A stretch of 35,954 bases of DNA from an uncultured Clostridia bacterium (lineage in GTDB: Bacteria; Bacillota; Clostridia; Oscillospirales; Oscillospiraceae), in assembly GCA_947176425.1 (NCBI GenBank), contig CAMWQV010000002.1, forward strand, positions 1-35,954, given 5' to 3'. Made by a program: the position numbers and the translations under genes. A model generated the notes under the pieces. That model ran no database searches and was not told the origin of the DNA. It saw only the letters and a program-made list of their open reading frames with translations. This document shows, piece by piece, positions 7,604 to 16,448 of this stretch (within the stretch, counting starts at the first letter, position 1; each line of letters starts with the position of its first letter).

Positions 7604-9071
7604 CCCCGCAGCAATCCGCTACTATGCTGCCCACCCAGTAGAGTTCGTCGAGGACATCATCCGCGCCAAGCCCGACGCCCGCCAGAGGGACATGCTCCGC
7701 AGTGTGGCGGATAACCCCCTCACCAGCGTGCGCAGCGGTCACGGTGTAGGCAAATCGGCGGTGGAGAGTTGGCTGATTATCTGGTTTCTGGCTACCCGCC
7801 CCTATCCCAAAATTCCCTGCACCGCCCCCACCAAGCATCAGCTGTATGATATTCTCTGGGCAGAGATCAGCAAGTGGCTGCGCAATAACCCGGTCCTGGG
7901 AAACGACATCATGTGGACCCAGGAGAAGGTCTTTTTGAAGGGCTACCGAGAAGAGTGGTTTGCTGTGGCCCGCACGGCCAGCAAACCGGACGCGCTCCAG
8001 GGCTTCCATGCAGAACATGTGCTGTACATTATCGACGAGGCCAGCGGCGTGGATGACAAGGTGTTTGAGCCAATCCTAGGTGCCCTGACCACGGAGGGGT
8101 CCCGCCTGTTTATGGCCGGAAACCCCACCAAGCTGACGGGTTTCTTTTTTGACAGCCACCACAAGAACCGGACGCAGTACAGCACCCTCCACATCGACGG
8201 GCGGGAGAGCAGCCGGGTGGATACGGCGTTTATCCGTAAGATTGTGGAGATGTTCGGCGAAGACAGCGATGTGTTCCGGGTCCGTGTGGCGGGGGCCTTC
8301 CCCAAGGCACTGCCGGACAGCTTCATCCCCATGGAGTGGGCGGAGCGGGCCAGCGGGCCTGTGTGTATCCCGGAAGTCCCCAAACGTATCGACATCGGCG
8401 TGGACGTAGCCCGGTACGGCGATGACAGCTCTGTAGTGTGCCCAGTCTACGACAAGGCCCAGCAGGGCGAACCGGATATCTACCACCACAACAACATCAC
8501 CGAGCTGTCTGGCCATGTGGTGGCGCTGGTGAAGAAGCTGGCCAGGAAATACCCCGGTGCGGAGATCCACGTGAAGATCGACTGCGACGGTATGGGGGTG
8601 GGTGTATACGACATTCTCCAGGAGCAGCAGGAGGACCTCGTGGAGGAGATCAACAAAGAGCGAGAGGCCGCTGAAGTCGAGACCCCCTTCGTCCTGGAGC
8701 TGTACGAGTGCCACTTCGGCGGCGAGGGCGGCACCATCGGCGATGTGGGCGACGATCCCGTTGAGTATGAGAACAGCACCGGCCTCATGTGGGGGGCGGT
8801 ACGGCTGGCACTCTATGAGAAGCGGCTGAAGCTGTGGGAGAACGACCAGCAGATCAGCCAGCTCTCCAATCGAAAATACGTTGTGAACAGCAAGGGCAAG
8901 ATCGAGCTGGAGCGTAAGGAGGCCATGAAGAAGCGCGGCCTCCCCTCTCCAGACATGGGGGACGCTCTGGCTCTTGCTATGTACGAGCCAAGGCGGTACA
9001 CCTGGGAGTTTTATACAGGTCCGGAGGAGGGAGAAAAGCAGGATGTCATTTATAGACCGTCTGTTTGGTAG
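7593..9071 (+). CDS. Terminase large subunit (ATPase and nuclease)
   Basis: The 492-residue protein powers DNA packaging. SGHGVGKS at residues 48-55 is the Walker A motif and VLYIIDEA at 143-150 the Walker B with catalytic Glu. The RNase H-like nuclease domain begins with GVDVARYGDD (Asp near 271), continues with IDCDGMGVGVYD and ends with PDMGDALALAM near the C-terminus, giving the expected acidic triad. I start at ATG 7593 because GGAG at 7581-7584 is 8 nt upstream; the longer frame from 7554 lies wholly in the small-subunit gene. It overlaps both neighbours. Confidence 0.95.
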   Translation: MSLNPAAIRYYAAHPVEFVEDIIRAKPDARQRDMLRSVADNPLTSVRSGHGVGKSAVESWLIIWFLATRPYPKIPCTAPTKHQLYDILWAEISKWLRNNPVLGNDIMWTQEKVFLKGYREEWFAVARTASKPDALQGFHAEHVLYIIDEASGVDDKVFEPILGALTTEGSRLFMAGNPTKLTGFFFDSHHKNRTQYSTLHIDGRESSRVDTAFIRKIVEMFGEDSDVFRVRVAGAFPKALPDSFIPMEWAERASGPVCIPEVPKRIDIGVDVARYGDDSSVVCPVYDKAQQGEPDIYHHNNITELSGHVVALVKKLARKYPGAEIHVKIDCDGMGVGVYDILQEQQEDLVEEINKEREAAEVETPFVLELYECHFGGEGGTIGDVGDDPVEYENSTGLMWGAVRLALYEKRLKLWENDQQISQLSNRKYVVNSKGKIELERKEAMKKRGLPSPDMGDALALAMYEPRRYTWEFYTGPEEGEKQDVIYRPSVW

Positions 9072-11220
9072 ACGCGGACATGGGGCGGCGCAAAATTTCA
9101 CGGGTTGGAATGCCAGTGTTATGGTCCCCCGGTACACCTCCCCGCCGGAGCGGAACACACAGGAATGGTTCCGTATGTTTGGGCAGAACCCCCGCCTGGC
9201 CGTGGTGGACCGGATTGCCTCCGACCTGTCCACCTGCGCCGGTAAGCTGTTCCGAATTGACCCCAAGACGGGTGAGGAGTCAGAAGTCCAGGAACACCCC
9301 TTCCTGGATTTTTGGGCCAGTCCCAATCCGCTGTATGAGATGACCTCCGCAGCGTGCTGGCGGTTGCAGCAAATCTATTTGGATCTGAAGGGCGAGGGGT
9401 ATTTCCTCTACGAGTTCGACGCTCTGGGCCGTCCGGCGGAGCTGTGGCCGTTGCCCTCCAGTTGGGTGCAGCAGACGCCGTATCTGGGCCACCCGTTCTA
9501 TGAGATCAAGACTACCGGCGGATTAATCCGCCAGATCCCGGTGGATGACATGTTCTGCATGAAGGACCTGAACCCCCTTGACCCCTACAAGCGGGGGCTC
9601 GGTGCGGCGGAGGCCCTGGCGGACGAGATAGACATCGACGAGTACGCTGCCAAGTTCCAAAAGCGGTTTTTCCTCAATGACGCTACGCCTGCCACCATTA
9701 TCACTATGCCAGGCTCTAAGCGTGAGCAGCGGATGCGTTTTCTGTCAGAGTGGGCGCAAGCGTTCCGGGGCTCATATAACAGCCATGGCGTTGCCGCGGT
9801 GGACGGGGAGATTACAGTCAACAAGCTGGCGGAGAACATGAAGGACATGGACATGATCCAGGGCCGGGAGTTCATCCGCAACGCAGTCTTGGAGCACTTT
9901 GGTGTGCCCCGCGAGATCATGGGCATTACCGAGAGCTCCAACCGAGCCACCAGCGAGGCAGCACAGTACATCTATGCTAGCAACGTCATCATGCCCCGCC
10001 TGCGCAAGCGGGAGGACGCGATCAACACCCAGCTCCTACCCCTGTTTGGTCCCGGCTTGATCTGGCGGTTCGATGATATCGTCCCACGGTCCCAAGAGTT
10101 CGACAAGGCCAAGGCCCTGGACGGCTGGAACGCCGGACTGCTGACCCGTAACGAGTCGCGGGAGCTGCTGGGTATGCCGCCCTGCGAAACGGGCGGCGAT
10201 ATCTTCAAGGTGACAATCTCCGACGTGTTTGTCCACAGTGATGAAGACCCGGCGGAGGTAACATCCGCCTTGATGTCCGGCCCGGACATGGGTATGGACT
10301 TCGACCTGGACGATGAGGGCGGCGCGGACGGTGAGATCACCATTGAGGACAGCGGCAAGGGGAGCGCCGGGCCGCAGGAGCATAAGGTCCGTGCCTCAGA
10401 TGTGGCCCGCCTGATGGAGACCGCCCAGCGGGCCCAGGGGGCCAAGTTCGAGGTGGCCACCACGAAGTATTTTCGTGACCAGCACAAAGCTCTGGCGAAC
10501 AGCCTGGGCGGTCAAGACAAGGCCGTTTTGACCGTGTGGGACCCCATTCTGCCCTACATCGGAGAAAACTATGTCGCCGACCCAGACGCATGGGCCGAAC
10601 TGGGCGAGGCAGGGCAAAAGGCGCTTGTGGACAGCTTTGTGGTGGGCCTGCTCAACTGGCCGTCTGAGCAGGCTGTATTGGAGAGCGTGTTCAAACCGCT
10701 GTGGAAGCAGACCTATAACGCGGGGACGGCGGTGGCCAAGAAGGTCTATGCCATCCGAGGCGTGGACAGGCCGGAGCTGATCAGCCCCGCCAAGCTGCGG
10801 GGTGCTCAGCGTGTCACCCGCGTCACCCAGACCACCAAGGACAGTATCCGGGACACAGTAGTCCGCTGTCTGGAGCAGGGCACCAGCCGGGAGGATATGG
10901 CCGCAGAGATCTTGCAGGAGCATGAGATCGCCACCAAGACCAGGGCGCGGCTGATCGCCGACCAGGAGAGCGCTATGTGCCTGGAGCAGGGCCACTACGA
11001 CATGATGAAGACCAGCGGGGCGCGGTGGAAGGTGTGGCACCACCGGGCGCAGAAAAACCCCAGGGATGGCAGGGACGGCGGCCCCAATCATATGGCTATG
11101 GAGGGGGAACGGGTACCCATTGACGGCAAGTTCAGCAACGGCCTCCGTTTCCCCTGCGACCCCGATGGCCCTGCGGTGGAGACAATCAAGTGCAGGTGTT
11201 ATCTGACCTATGAGAGATAG
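9043..11220 (+). CDS. Portal protein fused to a MuF-type head morphogenesis domain
   Basis: The start at ATG 9043 follows GGAGGAGGGAG; the longer frame from 8974 is not needed. Residues about 1-420 are a phage portal: RNPRLAVVDRIASDL-type N-terminus, MKDLNPLDPYKRGLG, then VLEHFGVPREIMG and SEAAQYIYASNV. After an acidic linker (DDEGGADGEITIEDSG) comes a helical region ending in RLIADQESAMCLEQGHYDMM, then KVWHHRAQKNPRDGRDGGPN and GPAVETIKCRCYLTY, the signature of Mu gpF/SPP1 gp7-like minor head proteins. At 725 residues it is about the sum of the two usual proteins. The portal forms the DNA channel; the MuF domain attaches inside the procapsid. No toxin domain follows. Confidence 0.92.
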   Translation: MSFIDRLFGRRGHGAAQNFTGWNASVMVPRYTSPPERNTQEWFRMFGQNPRLAVVDRIASDLSTCAGKLFRIDPKTGEESEVQEHPFLDFWASPNPLYEMTSAACWRLQQIYLDLKGEGYFLYEFDALGRPAELWPLPSSWVQQTPYLGHPFYEIKTTGGLIRQIPVDDMFCMKDLNPLDPYKRGLGAAEALADEIDIDEYAAKFQKRFFLNDATPATIITMPGSKREQRMRFLSEWAQAFRGSYNSHGVAAVDGEITVNKLAENMKDMDMIQGREFIRNAVLEHFGVPREIMGITESSNRATSEAAQYIYASNVIMPRLRKREDAINTQLLPLFGPGLIWRFDDIVPRSQEFDKAKALDGWNAGLLTRNESRELLGMPPCETGGDIFKVTISDVFVHSDEDPAEVTSALMSGPDMGMDFDLDDEGGADGEITIEDSGKGSAGPQEHKVRASDVARLMETAQRAQGAKFEVATTKYFRDQHKALANSLGGQDKAVLTVWDPILPYIGENYVADPDAWAELGEAGQKALVDSFVVGLLNWPSEQAVLESVFKPLWKQTYNAGTAVAKKVYAIRGVDRPELISPAKLRGAQRVTRVTQTTKDSIRDTVVRCLEQGTSREDMAAEILQEHEIATKTRARLIADQESAMCLEQGHYDMMKTSGARWKVWHHRAQKNPRDGRDGGPNHMAMEGERVPIDGKFSNGLRFPCDPDGPAVETIKCRCYLTYER

Positions 11221-11232
11221 GAGGAATTTGAT

Positions 11233-12000
11233 ATGAGCGGGAAAGCGAACAGCCAGCGGGCGTCCCCCAAGTGGGAGCGGAAAACCATCGAATTTGAGCT
11301 TGAGAATTACAACGAGGCCGAGGGTATCTTCTCTGGCTACGGTGCTGTGTTCTCTAATGTGGACAGCGGCGGCGACATCATCGAGCCGGGCGCATTCACC
11401 AAGACCATCGCGGAGAACGCGGACCGGGTGAAGATACTCTCCGGCCACAACGAGGGCCTGTTGCCAATTGGTAAGCCGCTGGAGCTGAGGGAGGACGCAA
11501 AGGGACTGTTCCTCAAGGCTAAGATCAGCGACACCGCCTTGGGGCGGGACGTGAAGACTTTGATTGGTGACGGCGTTCTGTGTGAGCTGTCTATCGGCTA
11601 TGACCCTGTGGTCTTTGATTACGACGCGGACGGTATCCGGCACTTGAAAGAGGTTAAGCTGTGGGAAATCAGCGTGGTGACATGGGCCATGAACGAGGAG
11701 GCAGTCATTACTGATTTTAAGGCCAGTGACCTGTCCGCTCAGTTTGAGGCCCAGCTGAAGGCTGAGTTGGAGCAGGACATGGCGGAGATCAAGGCCGGGC
11801 GCAAGATCAGTGCCGCCCGCATGCGTACCATCAAGGACGCCAGCGCCACTATGAAGACGGCGGTCAAGCTGCTAGACGCCATCATCCGCGAGGCTGAGGA
11901 CGGTGTAAAAAGGGCCGCGCCGGTGGGGGCGGTAAAAAGGGCGCCTCCTAGAGGGCAGCCCGCAGGACAGGCAAAGCAGACCGTAGAAATCTTATTTTGA
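11233..12000 (+). CDS. HK97-type prohead protease
   Basis: The 255-residue protein begins with FELENYNEAEGIFSGYGAVF and GDIIEPGAF, typical of the U35/S78 herpesvirus-like protease fold used for capsid maturation. His72 in SGHNEG and Ser120 in ELSIGYD are the expected catalytic residues. The C-terminal 90 residues are helical and basic, ending in a Pro/Gly-rich tail, and may act as a scaffold-like extension. GGAGG lies before ATG 11233. The gene stands between the portal and the major capsid protein, the usual place, and would cleave the long N-terminal delta domain of the capsid protein. Confidence 0.93.
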   Translation: MSGKANSQRASPKWERKTIEFELENYNEAEGIFSGYGAVFSNVDSGGDIIEPGAFTKTIAENADRVKILSGHNEGLLPIGKPLELREDAKGLFLKAKISDTALGRDVKTLIGDGVLCELSIGYDPVVFDYDADGIRHLKEVKLWEISVVTWAMNEEAVITDFKASDLSAQFEAQLKAELEQDMAEIKAGRKISAARMRTIKDASATMKTAVKLLDAIIREAEDGVKRAAPVGAVKRAPPRGQPAGQAKQTVEILF

Positions 12001-12015
12001 AATGGAGGAAAAGTT

Positions 12016-13623
12016 ATGCGTAAGAACAGAAAGAAGAACCCTGCAAATGCTCCCGGCTCCGGCAAGTCCATGAAAATGGGCACCGATGAGCTGAAGGACC
12101 TCATCAAGTCCGCTGTCAAGGAGGCTATGGGCGGTGAGGACGATGGCCTGGAGGGCAGCGCCCCCCTGGAGGGTGTGACCACCGACGATGTCATGGCGAT
12201 TATCGAGCAGGCGGTGGAGGCCGTCGGTGAGAAACACAAGTCCCGCAAGGAGGCGGGTGAGGAGGATGTCGGCGAGATCACCGCAGAGGAGATCGTTCAG
12301 GAGGCCGCTGCCATGCTGGAGGAACTGGCCACCGCCGAAGAGGGCATGAGCGACGATGACGCTGATCCCGAGGGCAAAGAAGATCCTGACGCTGATCCCG
12401 AGGGTAAGGAGGGCGAGGAAGAGGACGAGGCCAAGCGCCGGAAGTCCGCCCCCGCTGGCCAGCGTCAGGTGAAGCGTGCCGCCCGGGCCGTCCAGCGCAA
12501 GTACGCCGATGTGTTCCTGGGCGGCAGCTCTGGCGTTGCTTCCAGGAAGCAGCAGAAGAAAATCCCGCCCATGGTGCAGCTGGCCCGCGCCATCAAGTGC
12601 CTGGACGTGTTCGGACGGAACGACCCGGAGCGGGCGGCGTTCTACGCCAGAAAGCACTACGATGACACCGAGATGGAGCGGGAGTTCAAGGCCCTCAGCG
12701 CCACCAACCCCGTGAACGGCGGTTTCCTCATCCCTGAGGTGTACACCGATGACATCATTGAACTGCTATACAGCAAGACCGTCATCAAGGAACTGGGTGC
12801 CCGCACCATTCCTCTGGAAACCGGTAACCTCAACATTCCCCGCATGACCTCCGGCACCCGTGCTCGGTGGGGCGGTGAGGCGCGCAAGATCGCCACTACG
12901 CAGCCCACCTTCGGCAATCTGCGTCTGAGTGCCAAGCGGCTGGAGGCTATCGTGCCTCAGACCCGTGAGCTGATCATGTCCACCAAGTACAGTGCCGATG
13001 AGATTTTCGCCGCCGACCTCTCCCGCCGCATGGAGCTGGGCCTTGACTGGGGTGGCCTGTATGGAAAGGGTGGCGAGTTCCAGCCCGTTGGCATCGCCAA
13101 CACCAAGGGTATTGAGGTGATCGATGCCCTGAAGCTGACCTCTGATCTGGCGAGCGCTGATGGGCGAGTCACCGCCGACTTCCCGGTTTACGTCAAGTCC
13201 AAGGTCATGAGCAAGAATGTAGACGATCAGGCGCTGGGTTGGACGTTCAACAGTTTCATGGAGGGCTACCTCATGAACCTGAAAACCACGACCGGCGACT
13301 ACCTCTACCGGGACGAGATGAATCAGGGCAAGTTCCTGGGTATTCCCTACCGTGTCACCAACCAGATCCAGACGGAGGACGGACTGACGGATATGTTCTT
13401 CGGCAACTGGGCCGACCTGATGATCGGCGACCAGATGGGTCTGGAGACGTTCACTACCCTGGAGGGCAGCTGGACCGATGACGCTGGTGTTGTCCACAAC
13501 GCGTTCGAGGAGAACCTGACCGGTACCCGCGCACTCATGTACGACGACATTGGCGTGCGCCACGTGGAGAGCTTCGCCTACATCAAGAATGTCAGGGCGT
13601 ATGCTTCGAGGAAAGGAGCCTAA
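12016..13623 (+). CDS. HK97-fold major capsid protein with long N-terminal delta domain
   Basis: The protein is 535 residues. The HK97 fold begins near residue 230 with NPVNGGFLIPEVYTDDIIEL and continues with IPRMTSGTRARWGGEA, RELIMSTKYSADE and PVGIANTKGIEV. The first ~225 residues are highly charged and helical, with a tandem duplication in which DADPEGKE occurs twice in an acidic stretch, and look like a scaffolding delta domain removed by the upstream protease. A GGAGG precedes the ATG at 12016. The long delta domain would explain why no separate scaffold gene is present. Confidence 0.93.
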   Translation: MRKNRKKNPANAPGSGKSMKMGTDELKDLIKSAVKEAMGGEDDGLEGSAPLEGVTTDDVMAIIEQAVEAVGEKHKSRKEAGEEDVGEITAEEIVQEAAAMLEELATAEEGMSDDDADPEGKEDPDADPEGKEGEEEDEAKRRKSAPAGQRQVKRAARAVQRKYADVFLGGSSGVASRKQQKKIPPMVQLARAIKCLDVFGRNDPERAAFYARKHYDDTEMEREFKALSATNPVNGGFLIPEVYTDDIIELLYSKTVIKELGARTIPLETGNLNIPRMTSGTRARWGGEARKIATTQPTFGNLRLSAKRLEAIVPQTRELIMSTKYSADEIFAADLSRRMELGLDWGGLYGKGGEFQPVGIANTKGIEVIDALKLTSDLASADGRVTADFPVYVKSKVMSKNVDDQALGWTFNSFMEGYLMNLKTTTGDYLYRDEMNQGKFLGIPYRVTNQIQTEDGLTDMFFGNWADLMIGDQMGLETFTTLEGSWTDDAGVVHNAFEENLTGTRALMYDDIGVRHVESFAYIKNVRAYASRKGA

Positions 13624-13628
13624 TCACA

Positions 13629-14057
13629 ATGAAAAGAGCACTTTTTGACACTGTGGCGGTCCTGCCCTTCACCAGTGGCAGCGTCACCGAGCGCATGGGC
13701 TTTGAGAGCGCCATCCTGTCCCTGACCATTGCTGCGGGCAAGACCGCGACGGTCAAGGTGGAGCACGCTGACACCGAGGACGGGCCTTTTGAGGCCGTGT
13801 CCGACACCCGCCTGTTTGTCGACAATCCGGTGGGTGAGGACGGCAGCGCGCTGGTTGAGAACAGCGCGGAGGCCGAAACCGTCGCCAACCTCAACATCGA
13901 CCTGATCGGCTGCAAGGAGTTTGTGAAGATCACCGCCACCGGTGGTGCCATCGCCGCCCTGGCCCTGGGCGACGCCACGGAACACCCCGTCAAAGCGGGC
14001 GAAATCGCGGTGACTGCGGGTGCGGCTAAGCCCGCTGGTACCGGGGGCAAGAGCTGA
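13629..14057 (+). CDS. Probable head decoration or structural protein (142 aa)
   Basis: The 142-residue product has beta-rich, Ala/Thr-rich sequence (ILSLTIAAGKTATVKVEHAD, NIDLIGCKEFVKITATGG) and a Gly/Ala-rich C-terminus. It resembles small accessory capsid proteins that sit next to the major capsid gene in many phages, but I cannot place it in a named family. AAAGGAG lies about 11 nt upstream of ATG 13629. Its TGA shares a base with the ATG of the connector gene (TGATG). The role is inferred from position. Confidence 0.7.
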   Translation: MKRALFDTVAVLPFTSGSVTERMGFESAILSLTIAAGKTATVKVEHADTEDGPFEAVSDTRLFVDNPVGEDGSALVENSAEAETVANLNIDLIGCKEFVKITATGGAIAALALGDATEHPVKAGEIAVTAGAAKPAGTGGKS

Positions 14058-14824
14058 TGATCGGACCCTCTGAGAATAAGAAGACAGGTCCCAAGGAGGA
14101 CCTGGAGGGGAAAAACAGCGGGACGGCCTCGGAGGGCGATGAAGCCGCCGGGGTCCCCCTGGTTCCGCTGGAGCCCGCGATACCGAGGGAGATCGTGCCG
14201 CTGAAGGCAAACGCTCTCACCACCCTGGAGTCAGTCAAGGTGTTCATGGGGATCGACCTGAATGAGGCGGACCCCAAGCGGGACGCCGCTCTCTCCCAGC
14301 TCATCAACGCGGCCTCCGCCTGGCTGGAGACCACACTGGGCCGGAAACTGGGCCGCAATGACTACCGGGAGCGCCACACCGGCACCGGTACACAGCGGCT
14401 GGTGCTGGAGCAGTATCCCATCCGCGTCGTGTCCAGGGTCATGGACACAGACAGCGGTGCTGAAATCGACGGCTATGACTGGGACGACGAGGACGACATC
14501 GGCGTGGTTTACCGGGAAGACGGCTGGACCTATCAGGGTCACATCGGCGGACTGGCACGGGACTATGTAGCGCCTAGGCGGTATCTGATGGTGGAGTACA
14601 CGGCGGGCTACATCCTGCCCAAAGACGCCACCGAGGAGGAGCCGTCCGATTTCCCCGCTGATCTGGAAGCGCTGCTTTGGAACATGATCTCTCAGCAGTG
14701 GGCGATTATGGACAACGATGCTGCTGGACTGTCTGCATTCTCTATCTCAGATGTGTCCTGGACTTTCGACAAGGAGATCAGCGGGACATGGCAGTCAGTC
14801 ATATCCGCCTACAAGCGATGGTGA
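14057..14824 (+). CDS. Head-tail connector protein (gp6-like)
   Basis: Residues from about 55 on match the gp6-like connector pattern: TLESVKVFMGIDLNEADPKR, then ALSQLINAASAWLETTLGRKL, an RERHTGTG segment, YPIRVVSRV and VEYTAGYILP. Such proteins form the ring under the portal at the head-tail interface. The first ~50 residues are a charged, low-complexity extension (GPSENKKTGPKEDLEGKNS) unusual for the family. At 255 residues it is longer than the commonest versions because of this extension and an Asp-rich loop (DGYDWDDEDDIG). Confidence 0.82.
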   Translation: MIGPSENKKTGPKEDLEGKNSGTASEGDEAAGVPLVPLEPAIPREIVPLKANALTTLESVKVFMGIDLNEADPKRDAALSQLINAASAWLETTLGRKLGRNDYRERHTGTGTQRLVLEQYPIRVVSRVMDTDSGAEIDGYDWDDEDDIGVVYREDGWTYQGHIGGLARDYVAPRRYLMVEYTAGYILPKDATEEEPSDFPADLEALLWNMISQQWAIMDNDAAGLSAFSISDVSWTFDKEISGTWQSVISAYKRW

Positions 14825-14825
14825 C

Positions 14826-15551
14826 ATGAGAATTCTGAGAGATACCCTCCGCCCGGAGCTGGCCCGTATCCAGCGGGAGCTGGCGGCGCTGAAAGAGCTG
14901 ACTGTCCACATCGGCATTATGGGCGACGAGGACAGCGATTTGCTGATGGTCGCCCGGGTGCAGGAGTATGGGGCGACGATAAGCGCGAAGACTGTCAAGA
15001 ATCTCGCCATCCCGCTGACCAAAGAAGCCAGAGACGCGGGCACTCCCAGGGCGTTCAACGACCTGCGCTATGTTCCGGGCAGTCAGCCGGGGGTTGGCTT
15101 CTTGGTCCGGGACCCGGAGCACGCCCAGAAGCCGCCTGAACCGCATGAGCCGGTGGAGCCCAAGCAGCGCAGGCCCAGACCGCAGCGCACCGCTGGAACG
15201 GAGGACCCCCGCCCCGACACCGAGCAGGAGTGGATGTTCATGCTGGTGAAAAGTGTGGACATCCCGGAGCGTAGCTTCATCCGCGCCAGCTATGACACGG
15301 GAAGGAGCACCCTGGGCGGCATTTGCAGGGACGCGGTGGACGGCATTGTCCGTGAGGGGTGGACAGCCCGGGAAGCCGCTGACTTCATCGGAAAATGGGC
15401 GTTGGAGATGACCCGGGACTACTTCAACACCAAGCTGACGCCGCCCAAGTCGGAGACCACCAAACTGACCAGCACCCAGGAGCAGCCGTTGTTTGATACA
15501 GGGCGGCTGTTCCGCAGTATCACCTACCGCGTAGAGGGAGGCAGCACATGA
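14826..15551 (+). CDS. HK97 gp10-like neck/tail-completion protein
   Basis: I start this 241-residue protein at ATG 14826; an earlier ATG at 14718 would overlap the connector by over 100 nt. VHIGIMG, VARVQEYGATISAK and then IPERSFIRASYD are the conserved blocks of gp10-like/phage virion morphogenesis proteins, which attach the tail to the neck. A Pro/Arg-rich insert (EPHEPVEPKQRRPRPQR) interrupts the fold, a common variable site. The end, PLFDTGRLFRSITYRV, is also typical of the family. It overlaps the next gene by ATGA. Confidence 0.8.
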   Translation: MRILRDTLRPELARIQRELAALKELTVHIGIMGDEDSDLLMVARVQEYGATISAKTVKNLAIPLTKEARDAGTPRAFNDLRYVPGSQPGVGFLVRDPEHAQKPPEPHEPVEPKQRRPRPQRTAGTEDPRPDTEQEWMFMLVKSVDIPERSFIRASYDTGRSTLGGICRDAVDGIVREGWTAREAADFIGKWALEMTRDYFNTKLTPPKSETTKLTSTQEQPLFDTGRLFRSITYRVEGGST

Positions 15552-15916
15552 GGACATGGAGAGGGCCGAAGCTGCCCCGGAGCCTGCTGCATGACATGTA
15601 TGAGGTCCACACCGAAGGCGGCGGCTACAGCAGCGAGAACGGTGGACAGTGGAAGGCTGGCGAGACTGTAGAGACTAAATTTCAGGGCGTTGTGATGCCG
15701 CTGAATAATGAGGATTTACAGTATATCGACAGCGGCACCTACACCCTCAACTGCCAGAAGGTCTATACGAATGGCCACCAGCTGAGGGTGGGGGCCGAGT
15801 TTCGGGATGGCTATGACGGGCAGACCTACACCGTCAAACAGGAGTTGACCCACGGGCCTGTCCACCCCATGAAGCGCTACATGGTGGAGAAGAAAGGGGG
15901 CAGCAGTGCCAAATGA
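15548..15916 (+). CDS. Head-closure/minor structural protein (122 aa)
   Basis: The 122-residue protein contains a beta-rich core (ETKFQGVVMPLNNEDLQYID, TYTLNCQKVYTNGHQ, GQTYTVKQELTH). Small proteins with this look between the gp10-like and tail terminator genes usually act in head completion. I do not recognise a specific family with certainty. Its ATG overlaps the stop upstream and its own stop overlaps the next start (ATGA), so it belongs to the neck operon. Confidence 0.68.
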   Translation: MRTWRGPKLPRSLLHDMYEVHTEGGGYSSENGGQWKAGETVETKFQGVVMPLNNEDLQYIDSGTYTLNCQKVYTNGHQLRVGAEFRDGYDGQTYTVKQELTHGPVHPMKRYMVEKKGGSSAK

Positions 15917-16440
15917 CACCTGTGCAATTGAGAAATGAAATCGTGAAGCTCCTATGGGCATATCTGGGGATCCCGGTTATCATGTCCAACCAGGTCCAGC
16001 CGGAGGCGGAGCTGCCCTTTTGTATCTATTCTGTGATTTCATCCTACTCTGGCACCGGGGAGCTGGGCGACATCACCAGCCGCCCCGCCGAGGTTGAAGG
16101 TGAGGTGCTGGAGAGCCGTATGGAGATGCCCTCCGCCACCCTGTCGTTTACCGTATGCAGCGAAAACCGCATAGGTGAGAACGGGGAGGAGATCAGCGGT
16201 GCCGATGAGGCGGAGGAGCTGGCGGACAAGGCGGTAGGCTTTTTCAAGCAGACCGGCTATGACGATTTTGCCCGCCTGGGTATCTGCATCGTGGATGTAA
16301 GCGATGTCCAGGACCGGACAGTTCTGATTGTGGACGAGGCTGCCCGGCGCAAGGGCTTTGATGTCCGCATCCGGTACACCCGCACGGATACCCGTCAAAT
16401 CAGTACCGTAAAGCACGCGACTATGACCGAAAAGGAGTGA
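15913..16440 (+). CDS. Tail terminator / neck protein (LIC_12616-like)
   Basis: This 175-residue product begins MTPVQLRNEIVKLLWAYLG and has ELPFCIYSVISSY, then SATLSFTVCSENR and ADEAEELADKAVGFFKQTGY, followed by a beta strand ending KGFDVRIRYTR. The layout matches tail-terminator proteins of phages whose sheath is DUF3383-like (LIC_12616 family). These form the ring that ends tail polymerisation and docks to the neck. The gene directly precedes the sheath. The exact family name is from memory. Confidence 0.7.
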   Translation: MTPVQLRNEIVKLLWAYLGIPVIMSNQVQPEAELPFCIYSVISSYSGTGELGDITSRPAEVEGEVLESRMEMPSATLSFTVCSENRIGENGEEISGADEAEELADKAVGFFKQTGYDDFARLGICIVDVSDVQDRTVLIVDEAARRKGFDVRIRYTRTDTRQISTVKHATMTEKE

Positions 16441-16448
16441 ATCCAAAT

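Noticed and set aside
8076-9326. 416-residue open frame on the - strand opposite the large terminase subunit
   Set aside because: It is antisense to a well-supported gene, Leu/Val/His-rich with no family pattern, and reflects codon bias of the GC-rich sense gene.
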